Shown here in pieces: positions 1-12,369 of a stretch of 64,000 bases of DNA (the first letter of the stretch is position 1; each line of letters opens with the position of its first letter). Below the pieces are notes generated by a model, which saw nothing but the letters and a program-made list of their open reading frames with translations, searched no databases and was not told the origin of the DNA. This stretch comes from Pterois miles (Eukaryota; Chordata; Actinopteri; Perciformes; Scorpaenidae), in assembly GCA_947000775.1 (NCBI GenBank), contig CAMQGK010000567.1, forward strand, positions 16,135,501-16,199,500. Reading direction: 5' to 3'. The position numbers and the translations under genes are program-made.

Positions 1-219
1 CCCAGATGTTTGTGGAGATAGTTTATTTTGTTGCCACTGTCAAAAGCAGAGGTTCAAATCGGTAGTCTTATCCTGAATGGTTATGCACAATTGCAGTTCT
101 TCATTTGTAATAAACTGTGTGATTTAGAAATCTGGACTGACTCTTATCCAATCATATAACTACATCTATTAATAATAAAAACAAATACAGAAGCAAATAT
201 CTTCACAATCATAAACTCT

Positions 220-540
220 ACCGTATATAAGAAGTGGACGTAGTCACCGTGACGTCAGCCATTGGTTTGTGGACTGCCGTTTTGAAGCCTTGAGTTCGGC
301 ATTTTGGTTGTCGACATCTTGCTTTTTGGGAACCAAATGTGACACGAGAGGATGGAGGTTCGTATAGCTGAGTGCTGAATAAGACATTTTTAGGCAACCG
401 GAAAGGTTATAATTAATGAACTGAAAACACACTGTGAAAATGTTAAAGTTGTAAGAAGAAAACATGGACAACACCTAAACCAGACACCATGGTAGTGATC
501 TGTCAATCACAAGGTAGCCACATCTTAAAATATAAAATTG
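220..540 (+). repeat. Interspersed repeat family D, copy 1 (3'-truncated)
   Basis: The segment begins with a head reading TATAAGAAGTGGACGTAG and continues through GTTTGTGGACTG, GAATAAGACATTTTTAGG and CTGTCAATCACAAGGTAGCC. The same order of motifs recurs at 30186-30760 and 43013-43640 on the + strand and at 6340-6656 on the - strand. Compared with those two long copies it stops early. No protein-coding content is seen and the superfamily is not recognised. Confidence 0.75.
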
Positions 541-1692
541 TTTTTTAAACAACTCTAAAACATGAAAGTTTTTTTTATATGTGCAGTGAAAGTGCATTAC
601 GGCTGCTGTATGTTCATGTCACTGCGTCACAGCTCCCTCAAGGCAAAGCCCCCAGCTGCTTTGCTGCTCTGGTGAGATCACTATCACCACTCATCACTTA
701 GCATCTGCTCAGTAGCATCATTCTCAGCACATCTTCCCCACTTATCCACCTTCTCCTCCTCTCCTCCTCCTCCTCCCGACTCACTTTACCCGTCCCTCCA
801 CTCACCCTTCTCTTGCACTCTGCAGCCGCCTCTCTGCCGGCTGCTGTGACATTTGCCATTCAGACAAGGGAAGAGGGACAAACCCTTATCCAATCTCTGA
901 CCTTTCCCCCTCTCTCCCTCTCTGGCGTCACTGACGCTTTCACTGCCAATTTCACTGATAATGAATTTAAGAGACTAAAAATAAATTTCAAAATAACACT
1001 TTAGTTGCATATACAGTATTGTATGTACTCTGCCTGTGCTTTTGGTTTGTTTGAGTTTCTATCCAATGATATTTACCTGATAACCTGTACCTAACACTGT
1101 ACCTAACTGCCTTACTTAATGCAGGTAACTATAGCAGCAGTAAAGGTTAATGAATGCTCACTGAATGCCACATGCCATGGGCCACTTTGGGTCATTACGT
1201 ATTCAGCTTATTCAGAGGTTGGCCTACTGATGATCTACAGTACTGTTCATTTTCTGTCCACAACAGAGCTACTAGAGATATCCTCTGGAGACGGTATAAA
1301 TATCTCATTATGTCTACATATGGGCTTCAAGTTTAGGGTGTTTCTTTTTAACAACTTTACTGCCAGAGCTATTAAAGTTATAATCAGTCGTTAGACAACA
1401 GGTTACCAGTATCTGAAGTGGTAGAAGGGCTCCAGAAACCAGAAGTGTTTGTTAGGATGAGGCTTACCTGACATGTCAAAGCAAGAGCCATCCAACAATC
1501 ACCTTGTCAAAGCTGTGATCTCCCTCTGCTCCCCTCCAGCAGCGGCAGCAGGGTGCTGGTGACACATATGGCCAATTATAGGTGGAAGTGGAGAAGATGA
1601 TGTGAGCTGAAAGCTTGTTCACACGTGGTGGGTGTCCAGACGGCCAGGGGCTGCATGGTAGAGGGCCGTGGGAGAGAGAAACTCATCAATAC
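541..1692. other. Intergenic DNA, no gene seen
   Basis: The open frames here are short, start at non-ATG codons or lack any recognisable domain. The part around 740-800 is rich in CTCCTCC and looks like a short pyrimidine-rich forerunner of the tract that starts at 1693. No RNA gene or clear repeat was identified. Confidence 0.6.
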
Positions 1693-2425
1693 ATGAGCTC
1701 ACCTCTCTTCTCTTCTTCCTCTCCTCTGACTTCCCCCCTGTCATCTCCTCTTCATTTACTCTCCTCTTCCTCTCATCTCCTTTGTCTTCTCTCTTCTCGT
1801 CTCGCCTCCTCTTTATCTCCTTTCTTCTCATCTTCCTCTTCTCTCATCTCCTGTACTCTTTGTCTCCTCTCCCCTTCATCTTAGTTCCTTTCCCCTTCCT
1901 CTCCTCTTTGACTTCTCTCTCTTCATCTCCTCTCCCGCTCGTCTCCTCTCCTTGCCTCTTATCTCATCTCCTTTTCATCCCCTCTCATCTCATCTTCCTT
2001 TTTTCTCATCTCCTCTCATCTTTTGCCCTCCATTCTCCTCTTGCTTCCTCTCATCTTCATCTCCTCTCCTCTCTTCTCCATTTTCTCTTCCTCCTCTCGT
2101 CATTTCCTCTTCCTCTCATTTTCATTTCCTCTTCCTCTTGTTTTCATCTCCTCTCCTCTTCCTCTCTGCTCCTCTTCCTCTTTTCTCATCTCCTGTTTTC
2201 TGTCTCCTGTCATCTCCCCTTCATCTCCTTTCGTCTACTCTTCTCCTGTTTCTCTCCTCTTCATCTTCATCCCCTCTTCATCTCTTCTCCTCTTCATCTA
2301 TCCTTTCCTCTTCCTCTTTGTATTCTCTCCTCTTCTCACATCTCCTGTTTTCTGTCTCCTTTCATCCTCCCCTCATCTCCTTTCCTTTGCTCCTCTCCTC
2401 TTCCTATCCTCTCCATTCATCTGCG
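1693..2425. repeat. Polypyrimidine low-complexity / minisatellite tract
   Basis: About 730 bases on the + strand are almost entirely C and T, built from imperfect units such as TCTCCTCTTCATC and TCTCATCTCC. Three overlapping long open frames run through it, all made of Ser, Leu, Pro and Phe. That is the expected translation of a pyrimidine tract, so I do not call a gene. The strand asymmetry makes intramolecular triplex (H-DNA) possible, which is inference. Confidence 0.9.
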
Positions 2426-5229
2426 GGTCCACGGCAAATCAAAGACTACTTTTTAGCCGATCAATACTGCCCCTTAACTTCCCTTTATTACTCCACAGCC
2501 AGAGTAAGGGTTCGAGAGGAGATGCAATATTCAGTTCATAAATCATGCAGTAAAAAAATGTCAGGGGGGTAATTGTGGTTTTCTAACACCCTTTAAAGGG
2601 AGGCAGGTTTTATTAGTGGGTTAACGTCGCCGGGCGACCCTCATTCCTTCTCATTATGGGCTCATAGAGGCATCATCAAACCTTAAATGTTACAACACTT
2701 CTCAGCGGACCCTGGCCTCATTTCTCAGATACACACCTCTGCTGAACATGCAGATACACAAACAAAGTGAGTGGCACTAAAGATGACATACTCTGCTTGT
2801 AATACATGACAGGATTGTCTTGGTCATTGTCTGGGCTTTTTTTTCCCCTAAATCTTAATCATTGATGTTTTATGTATTACTTTCTACATTGCTGGTTTCC
2901 TGAGCAAATAAAAAGCCTCCACTCTACACGCAAATACATAGAGTAGCACAGATAACTGGAATGATTGCCTTATTAAGGTGGTACAGAGTCCTGCTTCACC
3001 CCCCCACTCTTACTCTTCCCTCTCTCTCCAATGAATTTCAATTGGCCAATAATTTTCCACCATATCCCCCAGTTACAGCGTTTTTGTCACATCTCTTAGT
3101 GATTAAATGGATCGATTTCTGTTCTCTGTGGGTGATTAATCCCACAGGGTTAGAGAGATTACAGAGGGGGAGCCACAGAGAAGCCTTCTTAATGGATTCA
3201 CACAGAGAGCCTTCCATTCATAGGGCTAATGAGATTGGATTACGGGACCGAGGCTTCAGAGAGGAGAGGGAAAACTCACATGAGGAAACTCACATCCAGT
3301 GGAATAAAAAAAAAAAGGGGGTTTTATGATGAGAAACATTTCAGTGAAAAGAATGACCTTGCCTGCCGTGCTGTCCGACTGACCCTCCTTGTTGTGTTTT
3401 TTTCTGACTGGGACTTAAAAACTCCAACACCTGCTTGGATGGTGGGGGTTCATACCTCAGCGCTTATCTCGTGTGATATTCTCGCAGTGGAGTCACACAT
3501 ATGATTGATCATAGTCATTATTAGTCAGTGGGACGGGTGAGCAGTGCAAGGGATCATTGCAGCGAGCCAATGCAGCCGCTTGGGTGTCCCACATAGCACA
3601 GCTGTTTAAGGCTTGAAGAAGCTGGTGCTAGGGCAGCGAGGAGGTGTGGATGCGGTAGGTAGGGCCTTAAAGTCAGAGGTTCATATCTGTCCTTCACAGC
3701 TGGACATGGAAGCAAGAGGGGATGTTGTGACTCTTGTGGTCCAGAGGACTGGAACTCTCCCTTAGCTGGGTCAATCTGTGTCACGGCCCACAGCTTCAAA
3801 CCTCCTCTAAAAGCTGGGGTGGAGGAGGTGGATGGACTGGAGGGGAAGGTGAAGGAAGCAAAGAGCGTTGTTGAGTTTTAAAACACATGTATGACTCACA
3901 GGGGGATCAGAGGCCCCAATCACAGCTGGAGGTCATCCGTGTTACTGGGAGGAAATGAGAGGCGAAGCTGACTGGAGCCGGTTACTCCAGGTCACCGCAC
4001 AAGCGATAGCCCCATTTCATCTGGAGTATATAAACTAAATGTTTGACCGATTACAGAGCGGAAAGCACTTTCTTAATCTTTCTCTGGTCTCTCATTGGAT
4101 CCATAGGTTTTGATGAAATGGTGTGTGTATCTGTATGTTTTTCATAAACACAGCAGCTGTTTGTTTCAACTAGAAAGGTATCACTTCACACTGAACAGTA
4201 ACTGGAAGGAAGCTGTTCGTCACAAATTTGTTAGCATATTTAATACTGTTGTAAAACTGAAAGAAATACACACACACACACACACACACTGTGCAAGCCA
4301 AGATTGTTTTCTGTTTATGTGCATGAGCTATCTAGACAGATCATAGGACAAATTTATTTGTCGAGACTTCGGTGCATGTTTCGTATTGGTCATGCACTCA
4401 AATGAGTAGTGACAGGTCATGAGGGGGCAATGAAGAACCAAACAGGGCCCTGAGGTGCTATGTCTCATCCCAGAGCAAAGGGCGCCGCTGACAGGAAACT
4501 GTGAACCAACTAGAAAAGATAACAAGCGACCCGGTGCCCTCTGTGTCACATACTGTCCCCAACCCACCCTGTCTGCTGCAGCCTGACCAGGATACCCCCG
4601 ACATCACTGGGGGACATCATTGTGTGGAGCACACGCCTACACACAGACACACAGACAAGTTTGGTCTATGTCAGAGGATTTCAAACTGTGAAGCGCACCT
4701 CCCAAGGGAGGCACGAGCTCCAATATGCGTCAAAATTCCTACTCCTTCTTTGAGTCATAACTCGGACGAATCTGAACACACAGACATGATACACATATTT
4801 ATAGAGACAGCGTAATTTAGATTTTCTGAGGCGTTATCGTGAATACATATACATAAGTCTATGAAATAAAAGCTTCTTAAAATACCAGAAGTTGCCTGAG
4901 AATCATCAAGCATTTAAGTTTTCTTCAGTATCAAGGTATATAGTAATAGATGTATAAACATCCACGGCTAACAGATAACTCTGCATAATTTTAATAGTGC
5001 CAGTTTGTCAAAATGATAACAAATCTCGTCAAAAAAGGGGCTCAAAAGGGGACTTTGAAAATCAATGGCCTACCTCATAAATCTACACTTGTGTAAACAC
5101 AATGCCTCATTAATGCCCCACTTGATAAGTAGTAGTTTGGCAGCCCCCCCCCCCATTGTGCCAAGCACATTGACTATGGTGGCTGATGCAAAACCATAAA
5201 TGCCCCTATCTAGAGCCAGTGTTTGGTTT
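2426..5229. other. Intergenic DNA with candidate regulatory palindromes
   Basis: No coding region is supported. Two compact symmetric motifs stand out: GTCGCCGGGCGAC at 2626-2638, and a near-palindrome at 3127-3146 containing GATTAATCC. A (CA)n microsatellite lies at 4268-4289. The stretch 3100-3260 has balanced composition with few simple repeats and could be a conserved non-coding element, but this needs comparison with other genomes. Confidence 0.5.
4268..4289. repeat. (AC)n microsatellite
   Basis: Eleven uninterrupted AC dinucleotides. Confidence 0.9.
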
Positions 5230-5876
5230 GAGGTCGACTGATAAAAGAATTTTATAGGCCGATATATAATAATAATAGTATAGAGCAGGAAAAAGCCAAT
5301 AGTTGATTAATCTGGAGCAGCCCAGTCAGCTTTTGCATACACCGTTTTTAATAAATCATTTTTTTGTCACTCTGACTTTAATAATTCATAAGAGAATATC
5401 CTGATTTGGTGGATTACATCATTGGAAAAATGATCTGCAATGGGCAATCCACTGCCAGGATTAGTTTGGTGGTGCATCTCGTACATTATTAAATGCCACT
5501 CTTGCAAACCATTAATGTTTGTGCATATCTTGGAGTAAAGAGGATCCTAAACTGTGTGATTTCATTTCATGAATGGATGGTTATGTGGCTGGATTATCTG
5601 GAAGAGATAACACCAAATCAGTGAGCAAGTTAAAGTAACAGTGAATTATTTTATTTCCTCCCTGTCTGCCTGCCTGTCTTGTATCTGGGACAAGGAGCTG
5701 ATAATATTGCGTTATATATTCGAGAGAGAACTTTTTTCCTCCCCCTCTACATTAACTTTGTATATGAAGCCGCCATGCAAAATGGTGATGTACATCCCTG
5801 TGTGACTGGTGGAGGCCACTGTAAGAGCCGATAGTTTGTAAAACGTCCTATTGGTGCCGATTTATCAGTCTACCTC
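5230..5876. mobile_element. Short non-autonomous element with terminal inverted repeats
   Basis: The left end reads GAGGTCGACTGATA and the right end TATCAGTCTACCTC, which is the reverse complement of the left end with one mismatch. Inside each end are GGCCGATAT and GGTGCCGAT motifs typical of a widespread fish repeat with GCCGATAT-rich ends. No transposase frame is present, so it fits a MITE-like DNA element. No exact target duplication is visible. Confidence 0.7.
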
Positions 5877-6339
5877 TAGTAGAAACAAGGCGTACTCAGT
5901 GAAAAGCACCTGCTCCATATTTATGGTATAAACGGCTCATTCTAAGGTAATGAGAACACAACGATTTTTATTTTCAGGTGATTATAAACTAAAGAAAACA
6001 TACTTTTTAACTGTATATTCAATTTCTGCCGATAGATCCCCCTCAGTGTTACACACTGTCCCTTCAAAGCTCCTGAAAATGCTTCAAATCTTACCTATTT
6101 CTCTAATATTATAAATTTGTCCTAAATAAGAAAAAAATCTTCAGGTGTTATTTGTTAACATTCAAAAACTGATCAGATGTGACTGACAGTGATCAAACAA
6201 TCAACTGTTATGAGATTCTGATTCAAATGACGCTAAATCCTGACTGGCGCACTGAAGTATGTGACAACATCACTCTCCAACGGAGCCCTGCCCATTATAA
6301 CCCGGTGGACAGAGCGCAGAGAAAAATGGAAATACAGAA
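5877..6339. other. Intergenic DNA, nothing recognised
   Basis: AT-rich sequence with no supported gene or repeat. Confidence 0.5.
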
Positions 6340-6656
6340 ATCTGTCATACGCTTTAGGACTTGGCTACCTTGTGATTGACAGGTATCTGGTCTGGGAGCT
6401 GTCCATGTTTTCGTCTTACGACTTTAATCCTTTCACAGTGTTTTCAGTTTGTGAAAGTTAGCTGTAACATTTTGGTTGCCTAAAAATGTCTTATTCAGCG
6501 TTCAGTTGTACTTAGCTCCACCCTCTCGTGTCGCTTCTGGCTGCAAATAATCAAGATGGCAACGGCCAAAATGCTGAACCAGAGGCTTCAAAATAGCAGT
6601 GCACAAACCAATGTGAGACGTGATGGTGACTACGTCCATTTCTAATATACAGTCTG
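6340..6656 (-). repeat. Interspersed repeat family D, copy 2
   Basis: Read on the minus strand, this segment starts with ACAGACTGTATATTAG and AATGGACGTAGTCACC. It continues through GACACGAGAGGGTGGAG, GAATAAGACATTTTTAGG and CTGTCAATCACAAGGTAGCC, matching the copies at 220, 30186 and 43013. It is truncated at about the same internal point as the copy at 220. Confidence 0.75.
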
Positions 6657-7384
6657 TGGAAATAACCTAACACTATTACAACTTTGGCAGAAAATAGTGT
6701 TTTCGTGTGGGAACCCATCAGTTAAAATATGTTTTTAGTGCTTTTAAATCTCAAAAATACTCTTCTTTGTTTATTGCCATAAACAAGTAAATAGTGACTT
6801 CAACAAGATGAGTAATGACGGAGGTATATTGGAGGAAAAATGAGACTTCTAGCTAGATTATATTGTCTTAAAATCATACTGTTGTAACGTTTTCTCATAC
6901 TGAATAATCCATATAAATGTTGCAAGTGGCTGCCATTTTTTAAACTCACTGCTATACTTTAAATAATTCCACAGTTTTACTTTCTTTGAAAAAAAAAGAG
7001 TGTTTGAATATTTCTGGGAAAAAAACACACACACAAAGAAAACATTTGCTGTGAAATAATCAGAACAAAAACTCCCTGAGGTACTACCACTTTGAGTATA
7101 AGAAAACAAATACACAGAAGCTTTTACAACTCACATGACTCACAAATCTGGGTGAGCTGTGCTCGTGCGCTAACCCGGGGTGATTTTTTGGAATCCAGTC
7201 CAAGGTTAGTTTGGTGTCACACACTTCTGACGTCAGGCGGTTGCAGTTATAGGGGGCTAATTATGGACCAACACAGGGGGATTTCTGCCTCCAGTGAAAG
7301 CTGCTCGCATACAGGGGTTAGTCGTGCTGCTGACTCTTTGAAAAACTGTCTGTCTGAGTGAAGCGCTCAAATATACAGCACATA

Positions 7385-7410
7385 TGTGTGTGTGTGTGTA
7401 TATATATATA

Positions 7411-7450
<40 letters not shown>
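7385..7450. repeat. Compound (TG)n(TA)n(CA)n microsatellite
   Basis: A TG run passes through a TA run into a CA run. The TG and CA runs are reverse complements of each other around an AT-rich centre, so the tract is self-complementary. Confidence 0.9.
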
Positions 7451-7452
<2 letters not shown>

Positions 7453-8632
7453 TACACACAAACCAAGATAGCCTATATTTTTTGCAGTGCAGAATGTCTC
7501 CAGGTAGAGAGGCGAGAGTTTTCCCTCAGTGCAGAAGCCATTAGTCAGAATGGAGGTGATTTATGGGTTGTCTCCTTGCAGAATTTAAATTAACTGCCAT
7601 GCTGTACCGAAGGAGGAGGGAGGGTACCAGTGCTTTTTGGGTTGCTCCCCTTTGCACTCCACCTTATACTCTCTCCCTCTCAATCTCACGGGAGAAATTT
7701 GGAACGTTTTTTTGGATCCAGGTGTGTTGTCAGGTGGTCAGCTCGCTCAAAGATCTCAGAAGATTTCACCGTAAAATATGCTCAGCCAGGCCAAAAACCT
7801 TTTTTTTTTTCTTTACAGAAAAAAAATTAAGCGTAAATCTGAATCTTAAAAAGACACATACAAGGTCAAGGTCAGCTACTCTGAAGAAGGTGCTGTGTCT
7901 TATAGATGAGCTTGCAGATACAGCTGTCCAGACTGCTGCAGTAAAAGCTCAAATATATAATTTATATATAATGTAAATATGGTTACATACACAATGTTTC
8001 CCACACTTATTTTTGAATGATTAATAATAAATGTGTGCTGAAATGTGGAGATATAGCATTACTAATCATGGGTTTCTCATTATTTCAGGATGTGCTCTCC
8101 CTGCTCCCAGATCCATATTAATGATTTTCATATTAATGATGTTTTGTACTGTACTCTCTCCCTCCCTGATGGCTATATGATATATAACTGTGCTGGGAGT
8201 CAGGCCTGCGGTGTGACATGGGAGCTTAAGGGACAGGAACTTCATCAGAGTTCATTAGGAATTTCCTCCACGTTGTTGCATTGTGATTCATTATACACAT
8301 AAATACACATAAATGCATACTTATTGCATAATACTTGCTGTGTGGACGGTGCCGTGCCGTGAAATGGAGACTGCAGGGTGGGGCGGGTGGCTGACAGGGG
8401 TCATAGGTTGGAGGTCAGGGGGCCCACGGGTGAGAAAGGGTGGATCGTTGGGGGAGGAGGGGGTGAGGATAACTCCATATGACATCAAACTGCAAAGAGA
8501 GATTTATAAGACCGTTTTATTTTTAGTGAATTTTCTAGATAGAGTCAACATTTACTTTTGCTGTATTAATCTCTCTTTGCTGATGAGAAGATGCTTCACC
8601 AGCAGCTTTATTGCTTCGACCCCTAAAATACA

Positions 8633-8660
8633 CACACACATACACACACACACACACACT
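8633..8660. repeat. (CA)n microsatellite, interrupted
   Basis: CA repeats with one TA interruption. Confidence 0.85.
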
Positions 8661-8926
8661 GCACCAACACACAGCTCCTGATTCCCTCCTGCAGCCTCAC
8701 AGTGAAATATGTGGTGATTTCATTATGCATCTGTTTCCTGTATAAGGAGTCTTGACCTTTTGTGTACTTGTGCAGTTTTGTTGCTGTGTAGCTAAAGGAG
8801 GGATGCAATTATTGTCTTATAACTTAGTGATTTTAATATTAATATCACTACAAGGCAATACATTCATCATTCTGAGTTATTAATTATATAATAATAATTT
8901 AATGGAAAGCAACAGCCTGTATTGTG

Positions 8927-8962
8927 CCCAAGATAAATTTCCCCTCTGGGACAATAAAGTTC
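8927..8962 (+). repeat. Retroposon 3'-tail fragment
   Basis: The motif AAATTTCCCCTCTGGGAC followed by AATAAAGTT resembles the tails at 45855-45902 and at the 3' end of the SINE at 60970-61290. This tail type is common to fish LINE-mobilised retroposons. Only the tail is recognisable. Confidence 0.55.
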
Positions 8963-9325
8963 ACTCTGTCTCTATCTACAGGTTCATTGGGTTTAAGGAG
9001 GAGGGCAACACAGCAAGACAACACAAAGTATAACGAAAAAGAACTTGGACTTGTGGGAAAAGTCAGGTTATACTGTATGTAAATAAATTTCAAGTCAACA
9101 AAACAAACAAACAAACAAGTCAATAAAATCAGAACAAATCATAAAAGCAAGAGCACTGCTTTATTACGTCATACTCAAGTGGTATGTTTCTGTGTACTAG
9201 CAATTATTCTAGAGGAAAAGATGCACATATCAAGAAAATATGCTAAAATTGTCTTTCTTGCCAACAGTCGAGAAGTTTCTGCAACCAACACCATCACTTA
9301 TTTTAATGTACATTTCTGTATTTAT

Positions 9326-10060
9326 CAGGGCTGTCAATCAATTAAAATATTTAATCCTGATTAATTGCATGACTGTCCATGATTAATTGTGATTAATTGC
9401 AAATTAATTGCACATTATTTAGTATTCAAAATGTACCTTAAAGGGAGATTTGTCAAGCATTTAATACGCACATTCATATGGGAGTGGGCAAATATGCTGT
9501 AAATGTAAATATGTATTAAGTACTGGAAATCAGTTAACAACACTAAGCAATGGCAGATATTGTCCAGAAACCCTCACAGGTTCTGCATTTAGCATAAAAA
9601 TATGTTCAAATCATAATACGTCAAACTGCAGCCCAACAGGCAACAACAGCTGACAGTGTGTCAGTGTGCTGACTTGACTATGACTTGATCCAAACTGCAT
9701 GTGATTATCATAAAGTGGGCATGTCTGTAAAGGGGAGACTAGTGGGTACCCAGAGAACCCATTTCCATTCACATATCTTGAGGTCAGAGGTCAAGAGATC
9801 CCTTTGAAATTGGCCATTCTAGTTTTTCCTCGCCAAAATTTAGTGCATGTTTGGAGCGTTATTTAGCCTCCTTTGCAACAAACTAGTATGACATGGTTGG
9901 TACCAGTGGAGTCCTTCGGTTTTCTAGTTTCATATAATTTTTTCACTCTAGCTTTAAAACTGAGCTCGCTGCAATCTAAAAGGTGCAAGTTGTGTTAATG
10001 TGTTCAAGAAATTAGTGGCCTTAAAACAGATTTTCATTAACACATTTGACAGCTCAAATA
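9326..10060 (+). mobile_element. hAT-like non-autonomous element, copy 1
   Basis: The left end is CAGGGCTGTCAATC and the right end is TTTGACAGCTC, an imperfect inverted pair. The interior (TACCTTAAAGGGAGATTTGTC, then TGACTTGATCCAAACTG, then GGTACCCAGAGAACCCATTT) is the reverse complement of the element at 16310-17039, whose 8-base target duplication points to the hAT superfamily. No transposase is encoded. No clear target duplication remains at this copy. Confidence 0.75.
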
Positions 10061-10249
10061 TTAATTTGTTTATTGTTAATACTGCCGAGTATCATACACA
10101 TGATTATACATAATGTCGTGTATTTTTGTGTAGGTGTTTTATGCTAGTACCAAAGAGAAATGTCATTTTTTTGCAAATCTAATGGACAATACCGTAATCT
10201 GAATCAGAATATTATACATAATATATATGTGTCGGTATACTAAGTGTTA
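10061..10249. other. AT-rich spacer, nothing recognised
   Basis: Short spacer between two repeat copies, without features. Confidence 0.5.
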
Positions 10250-10605
10250 CGCTACCGCCAGCAGCCAGCTAACTTTGCTTAGCATAAAGACTGGAAACAA
10301 GGTGAAACAGCTTCCCTGAACCTGTACTAAAGGTACAAAGACTGCACCTCTGAAGCTCAAGAAATTACATATACACACAAATGTATCTTGTTTAATCCGT
10401 ACAGAAACAAAAGTGTTAAAATGACAGTTTACCACTGGCTGCAAGGTGAGTAGTCCTGGCCAAGAAATAGTTTGGTACATAAAAAATTGCCATTTTTGCA
10501 ATTTGTACGGCTCAAACCAACAAGATAACAGGTATTGATCTTTTCCTGTAACTGTCAGCAAGAAAGCAAATAAGGGTATTTCCCAGAACTATTCCTTTAG
10601 TTTAC
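10250..10605 (+). repeat. Interspersed repeat with the CTTAGCATAAAGACTGGAAAC core
   Basis: The segment CCGCCAGCAGCCAGCTAAC, followed by a core containing AGCATAAAGACTGGAAAC and later TTGTTTAATCCGTACAGAAAC, is a pattern I recognise from many teleost genomes as an unclassified interspersed repeat. No coding content is seen. Boundaries are approximate. Confidence 0.6.
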
Positions 10606-11175
10606 TATCATATTATTGAGATAACAGCTTAATTACCACAGTATTGCGCCACTACACACGATATATATAATTATGTTTCTATGTGATAATTGCATACACA
10701 GAGGAAAAATATCTCACTCCCAACACTCTTCATGTCCTGCCGTCAACTCACCTCTGGGGAAGTTGTCTATTCCACAAAAGCATGATCCCCTTCCCCGAGG
10801 ACGGACTATTCCTCTGTGGTTTCTGTGCTGCAGCTCTGCCATGCTGGGAGCAAGAGCAGACCACAGAGAGCCTTCACTGGACTCTAGCTGAGGTTTTGAC
10901 AGGCTCTTGTCTTCAATGCCTCGATGAAGGAAACCACCCTGAGACTTCCCCTGGGTCAGACAAGAAGGACAACAAAAAGAGTAACACTAAAAAATCCTTT
11001 TATTTCCACCAATTATCGCTCAAACAAAGCTTTTACATCACTCAGGTTTCAATACAAATTCTATAGTGATGTGTCTGTTGACGCGTTGTTTATTAATAGA
11101 ATATCAGAGGGATCATAACATGTTCAATTAACTGATGAGTCTTGAGATATAGCTTCTCTCAAGGTCAAAACATAT
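10606..11175. other. Intergenic DNA, nothing recognised
   Basis: Open frames of up to 127 codons overlap here but show no domain, no low-complexity excess and no splice context that supports a gene. Confidence 0.5.
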
Positions 11176-11967
11176 AATATAAAGATGTAGACGACATGAC
11201 AGCTCCCAAAAGTGAAGCCAAAACATCTGGATTACCTCCGGGTGGCTGGCTGCAGTATAGGTCATAAGTCCTGCCCCCCACATGCTAGCGGATCAACGTA
11301 TTCTCATACAGCAGTTCAGATTGTATCTTACAAAAAATGATTTCTCCTTTTTCATTTGTTCTCCTATGAATGTCCAGCAACACCTCTCAAATTCTGCTTG
11401 TTCGAATCATACAGTCTTTTCAAAATAAACTTCATAGGAAACAGTTTCCATAGGTTTAGGCAACAAAGCTACTCAGGTTTAGGAAAGGATCATGATTTGG
11501 CTTAAAATAGCTCTGGAAGTGACGTTATTTACGTACCAAACTTACGTAACATGTAAACGTTGACCTCTGGTTTTACACAGGACACAAACGCCAGTCTCCT
11601 GGGTGAAATTCCAGCATTTTTTTCAGATTTTTTATTATTATTTTATCCTATCCATGCCATTTACATTTCCTGATTAGCTGTTGTGTCTTTCTAGTCAAAC
11701 AGCTACCGTGGTGGTAACATAGCTAATAGTTAGGTGGTTCACACTAACAAGCTGCTGTTGTGCTCTGTTTGTGATTGGCTCGGGCATGTGTGTGGACGGG
11801 ACCTTGATACTGCGGTTGAAGCCCCCCGATCACTACGGCACACACTGACTCCAAACGACGTCAAAATCTCAAGATATCAGCTCCCGTATTCTGTGTATAT
11901 TGTCTTCACTTCTGTACAGTGTGTTGAAGTGGAGACGTGTCGTCCATCTTTATTTACAGTCTATGGG
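11176..11967. mobile_element. Inverted-repeat element, family I, copy 1 (about 790 bp)
   Basis: The left end has ATAAAGATGTAGACGACATG. The right end read in reverse has ATAAAGATGGACGACACG, so the ends form imperfect inverted repeats. The interior carries AGTGAAGCCAAAACATCTGG, GGCTGGCTGCAGTATAGGTC, TTGTGTCTTTCTAGTCAAAC and AGCTACCGTGGTG. Part of the same interior recurs at 45720-46125. No transposase frame is present. It is probably a non-autonomous DNA element with a secondary repeat fragment near 11455-11600. Confidence 0.7.
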
Positions 11968-12369
11968 CTAAAATATTATTTCAATAATGTTTTTGTGTGT
12001 ACTACATTTTTACATACGTGCTAAAATCTGAACTAAAATTAAAGTCCTGGTAACACCTGACAGATGTTACTACCTGACAGCTTTTGGACCACGTAGGTCG
12101 ACATATGGCTCACAGTCATCACTCATATACAGACAACACACACATGAATATATGCACAAACTTTGAATTTCATGACCTTGAAGCAATATGGAGGATCTGT
12201 TCAGAGATGCACGGGAAAGGTAAGAATCAAAACACATTTATTACTTCTTATGTCAAGTGATTGACACATAGCTACTCGTTGTTTCACTCTTTACAAAGCA
12301 ACTAAACATTTCACTGAAAATAGACACCTACATGATTTCAGGTAGAATGAGCAGAGTCCTGTTATCGAG
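11968..12369. other. Intergenic DNA, nothing recognised
   Basis: No gene, RNA or repeat is supported here. Confidence 0.5.

Larger units (their letters stand above)
6657..9325. other. Intergenic DNA with microsatellites and paired AT-rich motifs
   Basis: No gene is supported. The stretch holds a compound TG/TA/CA microsatellite (7385-7450), a (CA)n tract (about 8633-8660), a LINE/SINE-type 3' tail (8927-8962), and two direct copies of ATATTAATGAT near 8115 and 8130 that resemble homeodomain sites. Confidence 0.5.

Noticed and set aside
1668..2572. Three overlapping open frames of 172-262 codons on the + strand
   Set aside because: They translate a polypyrimidine tract into Ser/Leu/Pro/Phe runs in all three frames. 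No domain, splice site context or conserved start supports a gene.
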